In this document: positions 1-8,028 of the stretch, one piece after another | How the letters are laid out: every line of letters begins with the position of its first letter | Numbering within the stretch: the stretch's first letter is position 1 | Origin: Cytobacillus dafuensis | GTDB lineage: Bacteria > Bacillota > Bacilli > Bacillales > Cytobacillaceae | Direction of reading: 5' to 3' | Assembly (NCBI RefSeq): GCF_007995155.1 | Contig: NZ_CP042593.1 | Span: 2,212,001-2,276,000, forward strand | Length of the DNA: 64,000 nucleotides | The notes under the pieces: generated by a model | Told to the model about the DNA's origin: nothing | Seen by the model: only the letters and a program-made list of their open reading frames with translations | Databases searched by the model: none | Program-made: the position numbers and the translations under genes

Positions 1-105
1 GTCTGTCTAATTTGATGACACAAAATATTCAAATCTAAACATTATCAATTCACAGGAAGATTTGTTAAAATGAAGGATGAATTGTTTTGGACTGGAGATG
101 TTTAC

Positions 106-813
106 ATGACAGATTTGAATGTTTTCATTGCTTTAGGAGCAGGTTTTCTAAGCTTTATTTCTCCTTGCTGCTTACCTTTGTATCCTGCATTTTTATCCTA
201 TATTACTGGTATGTCTGTTGGTGAGCTAAAAGAGGAAAATGCAATGCTCCAAAGAAGAAGTATGCTACATACATTGTTCTTTCTCATTGGGTTCTCTCTA
301 ATTTTTGTTGCGATTGGTTTTAGTTCTTCCTTCCTCGGATCCTTCTTTATTGATTATCAAAATTTGATCAGACAGATCGGAGCTATTTTTATCTTTTTCT
401 TCGGTTTAATGATTGTAGGGTTTATTAAACCGGAATTTTTAATGAAGGAAAAAAGATTTGAGTTTAAAAACCGTCCTTCAGGGCTGTTGGGTTCAATTTT
501 AATAGGAATGGCCTTTGGAGCTGGCTGGACGCCATGTACAGGACCTATTTTAGGTGCGGTATTTTCTCTTGCCGTTTCGAACCCAAATTCGGCAATGGTT
601 TATATGATTGCTTATATTCTAGGATTTGCTGTACCGTTTTTTATTCTTTCCTTCTTTATTGGCAAGATGAATTGGATTCGAAAAAACAGCCTTCTAATAA
701 TGAAAATAGGTGGTTATATCATGATGGTTATGGGAGTAGTCTTGTTCTTTGACTGGATGACTAAAATCATTGCCATTCTTTCACCATTATTTGGTGGATT
801 CACAGGCTTTTAA
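106..813 (+). CDS. ccdA: Cytochrome c biogenesis protein CcdA
   Basis: Polytopic membrane thiol-disulfide transporter of the CcdA/DsbD family. It passes reducing equivalents across the membrane for cytochrome c maturation and, in sporulating bacilli, spore cortex synthesis. The 235-residue product equals the usual Bacillus length. About six hydrophobic segments are visible, with the redox cysteines in SPCCLPLYP near the N-terminus and in GWTPCTGP. An upstream in-frame ATG at 70 exists, but ATG 106 follows GGAG at 94-97 and gives the family-typical N-terminus MTDLNVF. The next two genes are the yneI and ccdC homologues, as in B. subtilis. Oddity: two adjacent cysteines in the first motif, where I recall Cys-Ser in B. 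subtilis. Confidence 0.93.
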   Translation: MTDLNVFIALGAGFLSFISPCCLPLYPAFLSYITGMSVGELKEENAMLQRRSMLHTLFFLIGFSLIFVAIGFSSSFLGSFFIDYQNLIRQIGAIFIFFFGLMIVGFIKPEFLMKEKRFEFKNRPSGLLGSILIGMAFGAGWTPCTGPILGAVFSLAVSNPNSAMVYMIAYILGFAVPFFILSFFIGKMNWIRKNSLLIMKIGGYIMMVMGVVLFFDWMTKIIAILSPLFGGFTGF

Positions 814-1047
814 ATAAACGTATTTATTACTCATTTCATAGAAGGGTGTAATACGTTTAAAAAAGTGGGCGAAATTTGTCGTGCGCTTTAAATTGAATTT
901 TCGCATAATTTTAGCTATATTTTAATAAGTGTTCTTAGTGCTAACAGGAATGAATGTGAATAACAATCCATTTTCTTAGACTTTTAAGGAAATTTACTTT
1001 AATTTTGAGATTGAACTTCCGATGCAGTTGTTGAGGGGGAAACAGCG

Positions 1048-1407
1048 ATGGCAAGAATTTTAATAGTGGATGATGCAAAGTTTATGAGAATCACATTATC
1101 CAATATCCTAAAAAAAGATAATCATGAAATTGTTGGTGAAGGAGAAACTGGGAAGGACGCAGTTCAACTGTATGAAGAATTAATGCCAGACTTAGTTACT
1201 ATGGATATTACAATGCCGGAAATGAGCGGACTTGAGGCAGTAAAAGAAATTAAAAAAAAATATCCTAGTGCGAAAGTAATTATGTGTTCAGCAATGGGAC
1301 AACAAAAAATGGTTGTCGAAGCGATTGAATCAGGCGCTAAAGATTTTATTGTAAAGCCTTTTGATGATGGACGAGTAATGGAAGCGGTAAATAGAGTACT
1401 AAGTTAA
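1048..1407 (+). CDS. CheY-like single-domain response regulator (YneI/CcdB type)
   Basis: A 119-residue receiver domain with no output domain. Visible receiver residues: the acidic pair in ILIVDDAKF, phospho-acceptor Asp in DLVTMDITMP, Ser/Thr region in IMCSAM, and the Lys-Pro of FIVKPF. It corresponds by position and sequence to B. subtilis yneI (ccdB), between ccdA and ccdC. No role in cytochrome c assembly has been firmly assigned to that family. GGGG precedes the ATG by about 8 bases. A 234-bp gap separates it from ccdA, and a strong two-level hairpin follows it, so it may be transcribed on its own. Confidence 0.88.
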   Translation: MARILIVDDAKFMRITLSNILKKDNHEIVGEGETGKDAVQLYEELMPDLVTMDITMPEMSGLEAVKEIKKKYPSAKVIMCSAMGQQKMVVEAIESGAKDFIVKPFDDGRVMEAVNRVLS

Positions 1408-1415
1408 TTTAAAAT

Positions 1416-1490
1416 AGGCTGACTCGGCGATTCCTAAGCAGGTTTTTACCTGATTTAGGGAATCTATTGAGACAGCTTTTATTTTTCACT
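1416..1490 (+). terminator. Two-level rho-independent terminator after the response regulator
   Basis: An inner hairpin (GATTCC-TAA-CAGGT with ACCTG-TTA-GGGAATC) is nested inside an outer pairing of GCTG-CTC with GAG-CAGC. A TTTTATTTTT tract follows. Confidence 0.75.
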
Positions 1491-1555
1491 TTCCTCTTTT
1501 CACTATCATAAGATATAATGAGAAATGAAAATAAAAGGGTAAGGGATGTAAGAGT

Positions 1556-2023
1556 ATGGACATGGTTGTAATAACATCAGTTGGGGCTGTATGCATGGCT
1601 TTATTTGTCATGTTTCTCCGTATGAAGGCTTCCAAGAAGCCGGCATCTGCAAAAAAAATCATTTTACCACCGATTTTCATGAGTACTGGCGCCCTAATGT
1701 TTATATTTCCTTATTTCAGAGTTACTCCACTTGAAATATTAGAGGCTGTAACAGTGGGAATGCTTTTCTCCATTTTGTTGATTAAAACATCTAAATTTGA
1801 AATAAGGGATAATCAAATCTTTTTAAAGCGTTCGAGGGCATTTATTTTTATATTAATTGGATTGCTCATTATTAGAATTATTGGAAAGTTTATATTAAGC
1901 TCTTCCATTGATGTTGGTCAATTAAGTGGGATGTTTTGGATTCTTGCATTTGGGATGATTGTTCCATGGCGATTAGCGATGTATTATGATTTTCGCAAGT
2001 TGCAGCAGCAGATAATAGGATAA
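1556..2023 (+). CDS. ccdC: CcdC-family membrane protein
   Basis: A 155-residue membrane protein with four or five hydrophobic segments, matching the CcdC (YneJ) family encoded next to ccdA in Bacillus. Its biochemical role is unknown. The conserved C-terminal stretch around PWRLAMYYDFRKL is present. AAGGGATG precedes the ATG. A bidirectional-looking hairpin at 2040-2071 ends the cluster before the convergent yneK homologue. Confidence 0.88.
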   Translation: MDMVVITSVGAVCMALFVMFLRMKASKKPASAKKIILPPIFMSTGALMFIFPYFRVTPLEILEAVTVGMLFSILLIKTSKFEIRDNQIFLKRSRAFIFILIGLLIIRIIGKFILSSSIDVGQLSGMFWILAFGMIVPWRLAMYYDFRKLQQQIIG

Positions 2024-2039
2024 AAAATATGAATATATG

Positions 2040-2071
2040 AAAAGCCGCTGAAAACATTCAGTGGCTTTTTC
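2040..2071 (+). terminator. Terminator of ccdC
   Basis: AAAGCCGCTGAA pairs with TTCAGTGGCTTT, followed by further T residues. Confidence 0.8.
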
Positions 2072-2092
2072 ATTTATAAAATTTTTGATATA

Positions 2093-2128
2093 AAAAAACC
2101 ATTCCTCCATGTTGGAATGGTTAAAAAA
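2093..2128 (-). terminator. Terminator of the yneK-like gene
   Basis: AACCATTCC and GGAATGGTT form a hairpin overlapping the stop codon of the leftward gene. A/T runs on both sides make it potentially bidirectional. Confidence 0.7.
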
Positions 2129-2549
2129 GATGTTCATAAGGAGCCATATTAATTTGTTTCTCAGTTAATCTTTTTCTTAGAAACTTATGATCTCGCTTTG
2201 GAGTTGCTAAAATATATCCTCGAATGACTAAATCTTTATTTATTGATGGAGCATTTTCTTTTAATGCTAATTCCCCAATTTTCCCTGCAATTTTGTGACG
2301 TGCGACATCTCGAAATAATTCAGGAACAGGACTCACCAATTCTTCTAACAAAACTTTTTCCTCTTGTTTCCAAAGGTTTCTTGTTTCATTTACATAGTGT
2401 TCTTCCCAATCCATATCGGATTTTCCATCTTCCTTGGGCATCTTTTTCAAAAATTTCCTGAACATAAAGAAGCCGCCAATCGCAAAAGAGGAAATTAATA
2501 TGACTACCCAGAATAGAATAAACCACAAAAACCAGCCTTCAAGCATCAT
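2121..2549 (-). CDS. DUF2621 (YneK-like) membrane-anchored protein
   Basis: A 142-residue protein with one N-terminal transmembrane segment (about residues 6-30) and a charged soluble domain. It resembles the DUF2621/YneK family that sits convergently beside ccdC in B. subtilis. Function is unknown. The conserved C-terminal region around LVIRGYILATPKRDHKFL supports the family call. The start is preceded by GGTGA on the minus strand, and a second ATG follows immediately, so the start is uncertain by one codon. Confidence 0.8.
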   Translation of the reverse strand: MMLEGWFLWFILFWVVILISSFAIGGFFMFRKFLKKMPKEDGKSDMDWEEHYVNETRNLWKQEEKVLLEELVSPVPELFRDVARHKIAGKIGELALKENAPSINKDLVIRGYILATPKRDHKFLRKRLTEKQINMAPYEHLF

Positions 2550-2648
2550 TTATTATTCACCTACACATAAATTTTCCTATTTTGATTATAAACTGTTAGT
2601 AATACGAAGACAAGGCAGTCGATTTCACATAAAGTTCAGAACTGCCCC

Positions 2649-2677
2649 TTGTTCAATGTACATGGAAATAATATAAT
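2649..2677 (+). promoter_or_regulatory. Promoter of the tRNA-Sec gene
   Basis: TTGTTC at 2649-2654 and a consensus TATAAT at 2672-2677 are separated by 17 bases. The -10 ends 16 bases before the first base of the tRNA. Confidence 0.65.
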
Positions 2678-2693
2678 TAACATATTCATGAAT

Positions 2694-2790
2694 GGGGCTG
2701 ATTGGGGTACTGGTGTCCTCCGTAGTCTTCAAAACTATCTGTGACCTGCGTGCCAGGTCAGCTGGGTTCGATTCCCAGGCAGTCCCGCCA
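2694..2790 (+). tRNA. selC: Selenocysteine tRNA (anticodon UCA), attachment site of the adjacent element
   Basis: Folds as tRNA-Sec. The acceptor has 8 positions (2694-2701 with 2779-2786), seven paired including one G-U, and an A-G mismatch at the eighth. The D arm is extended at 2704-2721. The anticodon arm GTAGT-CTTCAAA-ACTAT has UCA at 2729-2731. A 7-bp extra arm TGACCTG/CAGGTCA spans 2742-2760, the T arm CTGGG-TTCGATT-CCCAG spans 2762-2778, then comes G and an encoded CCA. The long extra arm, 8-position acceptor and UCA anticodon are diagnostic. It decodes UGA as selenocysteine with SelB (24473-26368). Bases 2706-2790 and the next five recur at 8029-8118. A weak hairpin at 2822-2845 may end its transcript. 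Confidence 0.9.
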
Positions 2791-2795
2791 TAATA
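2706..2795 (+). repeat. attL: 90-bp direct repeat within the tRNA-Sec gene
   Basis: Identical to 8029-8118 except C2786 versus T8109. Similarity stops abruptly on both sides (2705 and 2796). Confidence 0.88.
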
Positions 2796-2906
2796 TACTA
2801 GACGATTAGATTAATGTTTCTAAAACGTTGATACAACAATGTTTTAACACTTTTGGATTTTGGTAGAATCCGAAAGAATTCGATAGATTTTGAAAAAATT
2901 TTGCAT

Positions 2907-4023
2907 TTATTTTGCACGAAAAATTTCATGCATGGTCACGTCTACTTGGCGTGACTCTTTTTGTTCCATTTCATCTAAAATGTGACTATATGCCTGTAAA
3001 GTTGTCACAATATCTCGATGACCGAGACGTCGTGATATATATTTTATATTAACTCCTTTGAAAAGTAGCATGGAGGCGTGAGTATGTCGTAAGAAATGAC
3101 ATGTAATCTCTTTTGTTCCTATTTTTTTACACAATGATTTAAGTGTTTTATTTACAGCATTATTTGACACCAGTTCAAATTTAGAGTTGATAAAGCATAA
3201 GTCCTTTTTATTTCTTAAACTCGTTTTTGCTGGGTCAATATTCTGTGCATGTTTTAATTTATTAAGAATATCACAAGTATCCTTATTAATTGTAATAGTG
3301 CGCTTTGAGGAGTAATTTTTGGTATCGCGAAAATTATTCGTGTATTTGGCATCCAAAGTCTTGTTGATAGTGATAGTTTTTTTATCTAAATCTACGCAAT
3401 CCCATGTCATCCCCAGTATTTCAGAAAAACGTGCGCCGGTTGAGATGGCAAAAAGAATAATGTATCTGGAAATGTACTTAGGCTTTAAATCTTTTTTTAT
3501 TTCGTTTTACAAGCTTTTTTACTTCTTCAAAGTTGAGGTACTTTAGTTCTTCACTCTTTTTACTTTTATGCCCCTTAATAGTCACTTTATATGTTGGATC
3601 TTTAATGATACTTCCGTCCTCTATTGCGTCCCGAATGGAATTTTTAATGTAAATATGCCTTTTTCTAACTGTCTCAGTAGCGTATTGAGGAGCAAGCTCA
3701 TTAATAAAGCGCTGGTACATATTTCTTGTTAATTCTTTTAATTTGACACCTGGGAAGTGTTGTTCTGCAAGTTTTACAGAGCGTTCAATATCAGGCTCAT
3801 GTTTAGGGCAGTATTTGCCTTTTTTATAAAGCTCGTACCAATTTCGCATATACTCAGTAAAGAGTTGATCCCCGGCAGTTATATCTTGTCCAACCTGCAG
3901 TTTCTTCTCGATTTCTGCATCTGCATTTTCACATTCTCTCTTAGTTCTAAAACCACCTTTTGTTTTAGTTGCATTGAATACAATGTGGACAGCAATGGGA
4001 ATGTTGCCTTTCCAGCTGGTCAA
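2907..4023 (-). pseudogene. Tyrosine recombinase/integrase, frameshifted
   Basis: Phage-type integrase in two frames. The N-terminal part (3478-4023) holds a SAM-like core-binding domain (residues about 50-150). The C-terminal part continues in another frame and carries the catalytic residues: Arg in STGARFSEILG, His and Arg in HFLRHTHAS, His in LGHRD and Tyr in LQAYSHI. The frames join at seven T residues at 3492-3498 (A7 on the coding strand). Correcting one base there gives a continuous LVKRNKK-DLKPKYISRY reading. The N-terminus is also abnormal: no clear start or ribosome site, only a TTG just after a stop. Either a real inactivation or a sequencing slip in a homopolymer. Confidence 0.8.
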
Positions 4024-4231
4024 CTTTCAATAGTTGATGAAGAACCTAAGCTGCAGATTGTTAAATAATGGCTAATAAAAAGAAGCAGAAAAGGCGGTGG
4101 GCAAATCTCTTGCCCGCCGTCGAAAAGAATTTGATTAGGAACGGACAGCAAAGGATTGGAGAAGAATTTTCGTAAAGGCTGGTATTTTGAAAGATTAAAA
4201 ATCAAATTTTGTATTATGTTTCCTTAAATAG

Positions 4232-4260
4232 AAAAACCCCTTCGAATCTAATTAAGGGGT
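4232..4260 (-). terminator. Terminator of the DUF4177 gene
   Basis: ACCCCTT and AAGGGGT pair; the leftward transcript then ends in a U run. Confidence 0.65.
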
Positions 4261-4436
4261 CTCTCGAAAATTAATTCAAAATAGGCAGCTGAACCGTATC
4301 CCTTAGTTGAAGGAGCAAATATTTGAACAAATCTCCATCCATTAGATGCGTGTTTGTAAATAATATCTTGATAATCTTGCTTGGGTTTACTGTTCCAAGT
4401 ACCTAGTTCGACTTTAACAAATTTGTATTCGTACAT
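4248..4436 (-). CDS. DUF4177-like small protein
   Basis: A 62-residue soluble protein matching the DUF4177 pattern: an N-terminal [10 protein letters not shown] strand and the conserved NGWRFVQIF centre. These proteins are common in Bacillus prophages and islands and have no known function. An in-frame GTG lies three codons upstream, but GAGGTG sits 6 bases before ATG 4436, so I prefer that start. A terminator overlaps its 3' end. Cargo of the selC element. Confidence 0.7.
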   Translation of the reverse strand: MYEYKFVKVELGTWNSKPKQDYQDIIYKHASNGWRFVQIFAPSTKGYGSAAYFELIFERPLN

Positions 4437-4531
4437 TAGTATCACCTCTTGGTAATGTCTCCTAGCTAATATACGAATAAAAGGGAAGATAGTTTCGAAT
4501 AGAATAACAAGAATTATTGAGTTTCCTTAAA

Positions 4532-4559
4532 TAAAAAACCTCAGGTTTTGCTGAGGTTA
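4532..4559 (-). terminator. Terminator of the 25-residue membrane peptide gene
   Basis: AACCTCAG and CTGAGGTT form an 8-bp stem; the leftward transcript continues into a U run. Confidence 0.75.
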
Positions 4560-4564
4560 GAAAA

Positions 4565-4642
4565 TTAATTATATGTAGTTAATAACCATCCAAAGAAGAA
4601 AGCTACTAAAAATATTGCAAGGTAAATATATATTTTTTTCAT
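4565..4642 (-). CDS. 25-residue membrane peptide
   Basis: The ORF encodes a basic N-terminus MKK followed by one hydrophobic helix containing FFFGWLL. A near-ideal AGGAGGTAAGAT precedes the ATG, and an 8-bp-stem terminator follows the stop by 6 bases. Strong translation and termination signals around such a short frame argue that it is a real gene. Function is unknown. A single membrane-spanning peptide on a mobile element could be a toxin-type or accessory peptide, but nothing in the sequence decides this. Confidence 0.55.
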   Translation of the reverse strand: MKKIYIYLAIFLVAFFFGWLLTTYN

Positions 4643-4734
4643 ATCTTACCTCCTAAATTTGTCTGTATTGTAAAATTATACAGAATATTAGAGGGATATA
4701 CAAAAAAGAATTATTAAGTTTAAAAAAAACACCT

Positions 4735-4986
4735 TTAATTAAAAGATGATTTTAGGTGCGCTAAATATGGTTCTAGGGTTTCATGTGCAAATGTAGTAAT
4801 TACCTTTCCTATACATTCTGCTGACTCAAACTCGATTATATGAGTTTGTTCTGCATAATCAGTGAAAAGGAATACTATATTACCAGTTTCTTTTTCTTCG
4901 ATTCCATATTTAGTATAGCGAAATTTGTTATCGATTAGAACATTTTCAAAAGCAATAAGTAGTTTTGTTAGGTTTAATACCTGTTA
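4735..4986 (-). pseudogene. Startless ORF, probably a truncated gene
   Basis: About 84 codons are open on the minus strand, ending at 4735, with a plausible soluble composition (segment GNIVFLFTDYAEQTHIIEFE). There is no ATG, GTG or TTG start with a ribosome site before the upstream in-frame stop. It is most simply the 3' end of a gene whose 5' end was lost. The family is not recognised. Confidence 0.4.
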
Positions 4987-5009
4987 ATATGTTATTAACG
5001 AAATATATC

Positions 5010-5044
5010 AAGACGGCATTCTTAAAGAGTGTCGTCTTTTTTTT
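5010..5044 (+). terminator. Strong terminator with no clear upstream gene
   Basis: A 12-bp stem (AAGACGGCATTC with GAGTGTCGTCTT) is followed by eight T residues. It reads rightward, but no intact rightward gene precedes it, suggesting deletion of a gene within the element. Confidence 0.75.
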
Positions 5045-5109
5045 AGGTAAATAGTTGCGGGGATATTTATCCTTTTGTCGAATTGAGTAGATGAAGGGAG
5101 GTTGAAGAA

Positions 5110-5253
5110 ATGGGATATTTTAAAGACCAGTCAATTCCTGATTATGAGGATAAAGATCCACAAAAATATTGTAGCAAATGTAATGAGATGATTTCGGATA
5201 ATGTAGCGTATAACAATAAAGGCCTATGTGAAAATTGCAAAGATAGTAATTAG
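5110..5253 (+). CDS. 47-residue zinc-ribbon protein
   Basis: GGGAGG precedes ATG 5110 by about 8 bases. The product has two CxxC knuckles, CSKC and CENC, 16 residues apart, suggesting a small zinc-binding ribbon. The N-terminus is acidic. A UUCG-loop terminator follows the stop. Function is unknown. It is too short for automatic gene callers, but its signals are good. Confidence 0.65.
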   Translation: MGYFKDQSIPDYEDKDPQKYCSKCNEMISDNVAYNNKGLCENCKDSN

Positions 5254-5257
5254 TAAT

Positions 5258-5282
5258 GCATTCCTTCGGGAGTGCTTTTTAT
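5258..5282 (+). terminator. Terminator of the zinc-ribbon gene
   Basis: GCATTCC-TTCG-GGAGTGC hairpin with a UUCG tetraloop, followed by T5. Confidence 0.8.
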
Positions 5283-5335
5283 TTTGAAAAAGTTGAGGAA
5301 AAATGAATACTGAACAAAAAAAGGAGGGTAAAAGC

Positions 5336-5850
5336 TTACCACTCCGATTTAATTTTTATGAGCAATTTATAGTATTCATAAAGAGCATTGTGTAAAACTT
5401 CAATATCTGGCTCTGAATCTAATAGATCAAATATTTTACCAATAGAACTTATTCGAATGAATTCAGATTCATTTAGTTCTGTTAATAAACTAATATGTTT
5501 CGTGTTTAGATGTGGAATTAAAATAAAAATATCAGCGATTTCACTCTTCACAGTTTCAACATGAATCTTTAAGTAATCTCGCCCTTCATATGGTAAAAAT
5601 GTATTGTTTGAGTAGTAACTAATAGGTGATTCATCATTTGAATGTATTAATTGACAAATATCTTTTAAATCTTGCTTTGTAAGTTTTTCTTTTTCTAATT
5701 TTCTGTTTTCAAATAATACAGAGTATTACCAATAGATATATATATCAATTTTCGAAAGTATAATTCTTGTTTTGAAATATCCAATGAATTATGAAAGGTA
5801 CAATTTATTAATAATGAAAAATCTAAATGAAATGGGTATAGTTTCTTCTA
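5336..5850 (-). pseudogene. Broken hypothetical gene (frameshift, no start)
   Basis: Leftward frame of about 128 codons ending at 5336, in which only an internal GTG (5551) could start a short 71-residue form. The frame is open upstream to about 5722, with coherent protein-like sequence including PYEGRDYLKIHVETVKSEIA. Just upstream, a second frame (to about 5850) continues a plausible sequence, SLDISKQELYFRKL, and ends where the first begins. This pattern indicates one gene of about 160-170 codons split by a frameshift near 5710-5725 and lacking its start. The family is not recognised. Confidence 0.5.
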
Positions 5851-5904
5851 AAATTATGATTGAAAAATTGAAACATCCCTCTTTAAATGGGATGTTTCAG
5901 AAAT

Positions 5905-5935
5905 TAAAAAGCCCTTCTCAAATGAGAGGGGCTTA
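5905..5935 (-). terminator. Terminator of the lipoprotein gene
   Basis: Stem AAGCCC/GGGCTT with inner TCTCA/TGAGA pairing; the leftward transcript ends in a U run. A second hairpin (GAAACATCCC/GGGATGTTTC) follows at about 5870-5899. Confidence 0.75.
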
Positions 5936-5939
5936 GTTG

Positions 5940-6782
5940 TTAATAGTTAATTTGGAATTCAAAAGGTGTAAAATCAAGATCCCAATTTTCAGACGAACCT
6001 TCTAATAAAATTCGCAATTCCCCACTTTCTGGTATAGCAGGAAATCTTATTATACCTTCTGAAGTTACACCCGAAAGAATATCAGATTGTATTTCGGGAT
6101 AATTAGCTTCATAATTGTCTTCGGGTTCAAATTGCTGATTTCCAACAACCATTTTTGAATTGAAGCTGTAGAATGAGATATTATCTTTACTATTATTTGT
6201 TATTGTTATATACAAACGTGTTTCACTATCTGCTATTTCCACCTTATTTAATTTCAAAATATAATCATGTTGGTTTATTTCTTTATTAACATCAACAGTT
6301 TTAATTGCAGGAGCAAATGCAGTTGCATAATCAGTCATTTCTATTTTATCTGCTTTTATAACAGGAGCTGTTACTGTACCACCCATTAGGTTTTCACCTT
6401 CAAACAAATCTTCAACAGTACCACTAACAAAGATAACATCTTCAGTAGCAACATCTAAATTCGGATCTCCGATTCCAATGATAATGTTTCTATCAGAATT
6501 ATTATCAGCATAAGCCTGAAGATAAGTACCATCTTCATCTTTCTCAGGTTCCACAAAAACCTTTGCATAAAATTCAACCTTTGACCCTTTATGTTTCTTT
6601 GGATCAGATAACATTTTAATAAATTCATCATGAGTTAATAATTTTCCAGACTCTTTTGCTTCTTGTTTCTTTGTGTCTTTAATTTCGCTATTTCCAGATG
6701 AACTAGATGTACTATCTGATGAACAGGCTGTCACAAAAGTAGAAAGAATGAATAAGATAAATATCATTATAACTTTTTTCAC
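5940..6782 (-). CDS. Secreted lipoprotein, DUF4352-like C-terminal domain
   Basis: A 280-residue protein with a lipoprotein signal peptide (basic MKK, hydrophobic stretch, lipobox VTAC with Cys20), then a Ser/Asn-rich linker. Residues about 50-150 look like an OB-fold nucleic-acid- or ligand-binding domain (segment GSKVEFYAKV ... VIFVSGTVEDLF). Residues about 165-280 resemble an immunoglobulin-like DUF4352 domain. It is predicted to be anchored on the outer face of the membrane. It is the largest intact gene of the selC element and hence the main candidate cargo. Function unknown. Confidence 0.7.
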   Translation of the reverse strand: MKKVIMIFILFILSTFVTACSSDSTSSSSGNSEIKDTKKQEAKESGKLLTHDEFIKMLSDPKKHKGSKVEFYAKVFVEPEKDEDGTYLQAYADNNSDRNIIIGIGDPNLDVATEDVIFVSGTVEDLFEGENLMGGTVTAPVIKADKIEMTDYATAFAPAIKTVDVNKEINQHDYILKLNKVEIADSETRLYITITNNSKDNISFYSFNSKMVVGNQQFEPEDNYEANYPEIQSDILSGVTSEGIIRFPAIPESGELRILLEGSSENWDLDFTPFEFQINY

Positions 6783-6972
6783 TTTTAATCCCCCTAAAAT
6801 TTTGTAAATTAGCTAAATAGAACTATATCATACATTTCTAGGGAATTGAACTATGGTCTTGAAATCTCATACTAGTAGAGGTTGTCTAAAAACTATAAAA
6901 AATAATAGATTTTATGAATAACTCTACTAGATAGTGAATACTTTAGAGTAAAAAGATAATGAGGTGGAGAGG

Positions 6973-7122
6973 ATGGATTCAACCAATAAGAACAAAAGGT
7001 ATATAACCACAATAATAAAAGATAATTACACAATTAATATTTTTGTTGATGAGTCACCAATTGACAACAAAATATACATAGAGGGAGTTAATGATATATT
7101 AAGAGAAATGATTAAGACATAG
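6973..7122 (+). CDS. 49-residue hypothetical protein
   Basis: GAGGTGGAGAGG lies directly before ATG 6973. The product has a basic N-terminus (NKNKRY) and an acidic, hydrophobic C-terminal half with no Cys. No family was recognised. A remnant ORF follows at 7148-7360. Such short proteins are frequent in Bacillus prophage remnants. Confidence 0.45.
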   Translation: MDSTNKNKRYITTIIKDNYTINIFVDESPIDNKIYIEGVNDILREMIKT

Positions 7123-7147
7123 ATTTTTCTATTGCGACAAAGAATAA

Positions 7148-7360
7148 TTAAAATGGTTTTATGGTAGAGAGGATGAAAGAGACGAGAGTAGAAAAATCAA
7201 GTATGGAAAATTCAATGTTACCGCAATTTACGTTGGTGAGCTGAATACTGATTTAGCAGCGAAATCTATAATAAGAATAGTAGACAATAGGGTAATAGAA
7301 AATGAAATTATACGTGTAAATGAAGTGGGGAAAAATAAAGGACAATCCTTGCTTTATTAA
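7148..7360 (+). pseudogene. Remnant ORF without start codon
   Basis: Seventy open codons with protein-like sequence (KYGKFNVTAIYVGELN), beginning right after a stop and lacking a usable start or ribosome site. Probably the 3' part of a deleted gene. No family recognised. Confidence 0.35.
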
Positions 7361-7432
7361 GTTTCGAATGATTCAGAATGTACTTACGAGTATGTTGTGA
7401 ATTGAACGAGACTATTTTTTGTGAATAAATAA

Positions 7433-7450
7433 GAACGTTAGTTCTATAAT
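7433..7450 (+). promoter_or_regulatory. LexA (SOS) operator overlapping the yolD promoter
   Basis: GAAC-GTTA-GTTC at 7433-7444 matches the Bacillus LexA/DinR box core GAAC-N4-GTTC. It abuts a consensus -10 TATAAT at 7445-7450, so binding would block the promoter. Confidence 0.75.
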
Positions 7451-7471
7451 GTAGTAAGGAGATGATTATTA

Positions 7472-7810
7472 ATGGGGATCCGTGACAGAGGAATCAAAAA
7501 ATTTATTCCCGCCTATTTCATGCCAGAACAAATGAAGATGATTCATGACATATACAAGGAAGATGAAATGCAAACTAAGCCAATTGTAGACGAATATGAA
7601 ATTGAAGAATTAGAAAACAGGATTTATCAAGCAATAGTACTTGCTTTAATTGTAAAGGTTAAAGTGTGGAGTGAGGGGTTCTTTCATGATTATGCTGGTA
7701 GGGTATGTAGGTTGGATGCATTGAAAAAGATGATCTATTTGGAAAATGAAGATGGATACATAGAGAGGATACAAATTGAGGATGTTGTTAGAGTGGAAGT
7801 TGAGGAATAA
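7472..7810 (+). CDS. YolD-like family protein, SOS-regulated
   Basis: A 112-residue protein with YolD-family hallmarks: the N-terminal MGIRDRGIKKF-type motif and a C-terminal beta-rich WYL-like half ending in IQIEDVVRVEV. AAGGAGATG precedes ATG 7472. YolD genes normally pair with a Y-family DNA polymerase (UvrX/DinB-like) in Bacillus mobile elements, and a LexA box controls this one. No polymerase follows: the attR repeat is only 220 bp away. The partner was either lost or lies elsewhere. Confidence 0.8.
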   Translation: MGIRDRGIKKFIPAYFMPEQMKMIHDIYKEDEMQTKPIVDEYEIEELENRIYQAIVLALIVKVKVWSEGFFHDYAGRVCRLDALKKMIYLENEDGYIERIQIEDVVRVEVEE

Positions 7811-8028
7811 AATTGCTCCTGTTTTAGTTCCTAATGATTCGTAGCTTGTTTCGGATAAGGGTTATGAAGAGTTCGTAACGTATATCTTATTCAAGTTATA
7901 TATAATTTTACTATTAAATTGATTAGATAAACTATAGACATTATAATAAAGACTATGAGAGTCCAACAAAGACTGTTATGTTAATTGTGTGGAAACTGTA
8001 GCAAATTCAATAAAATCAATCAATTATA

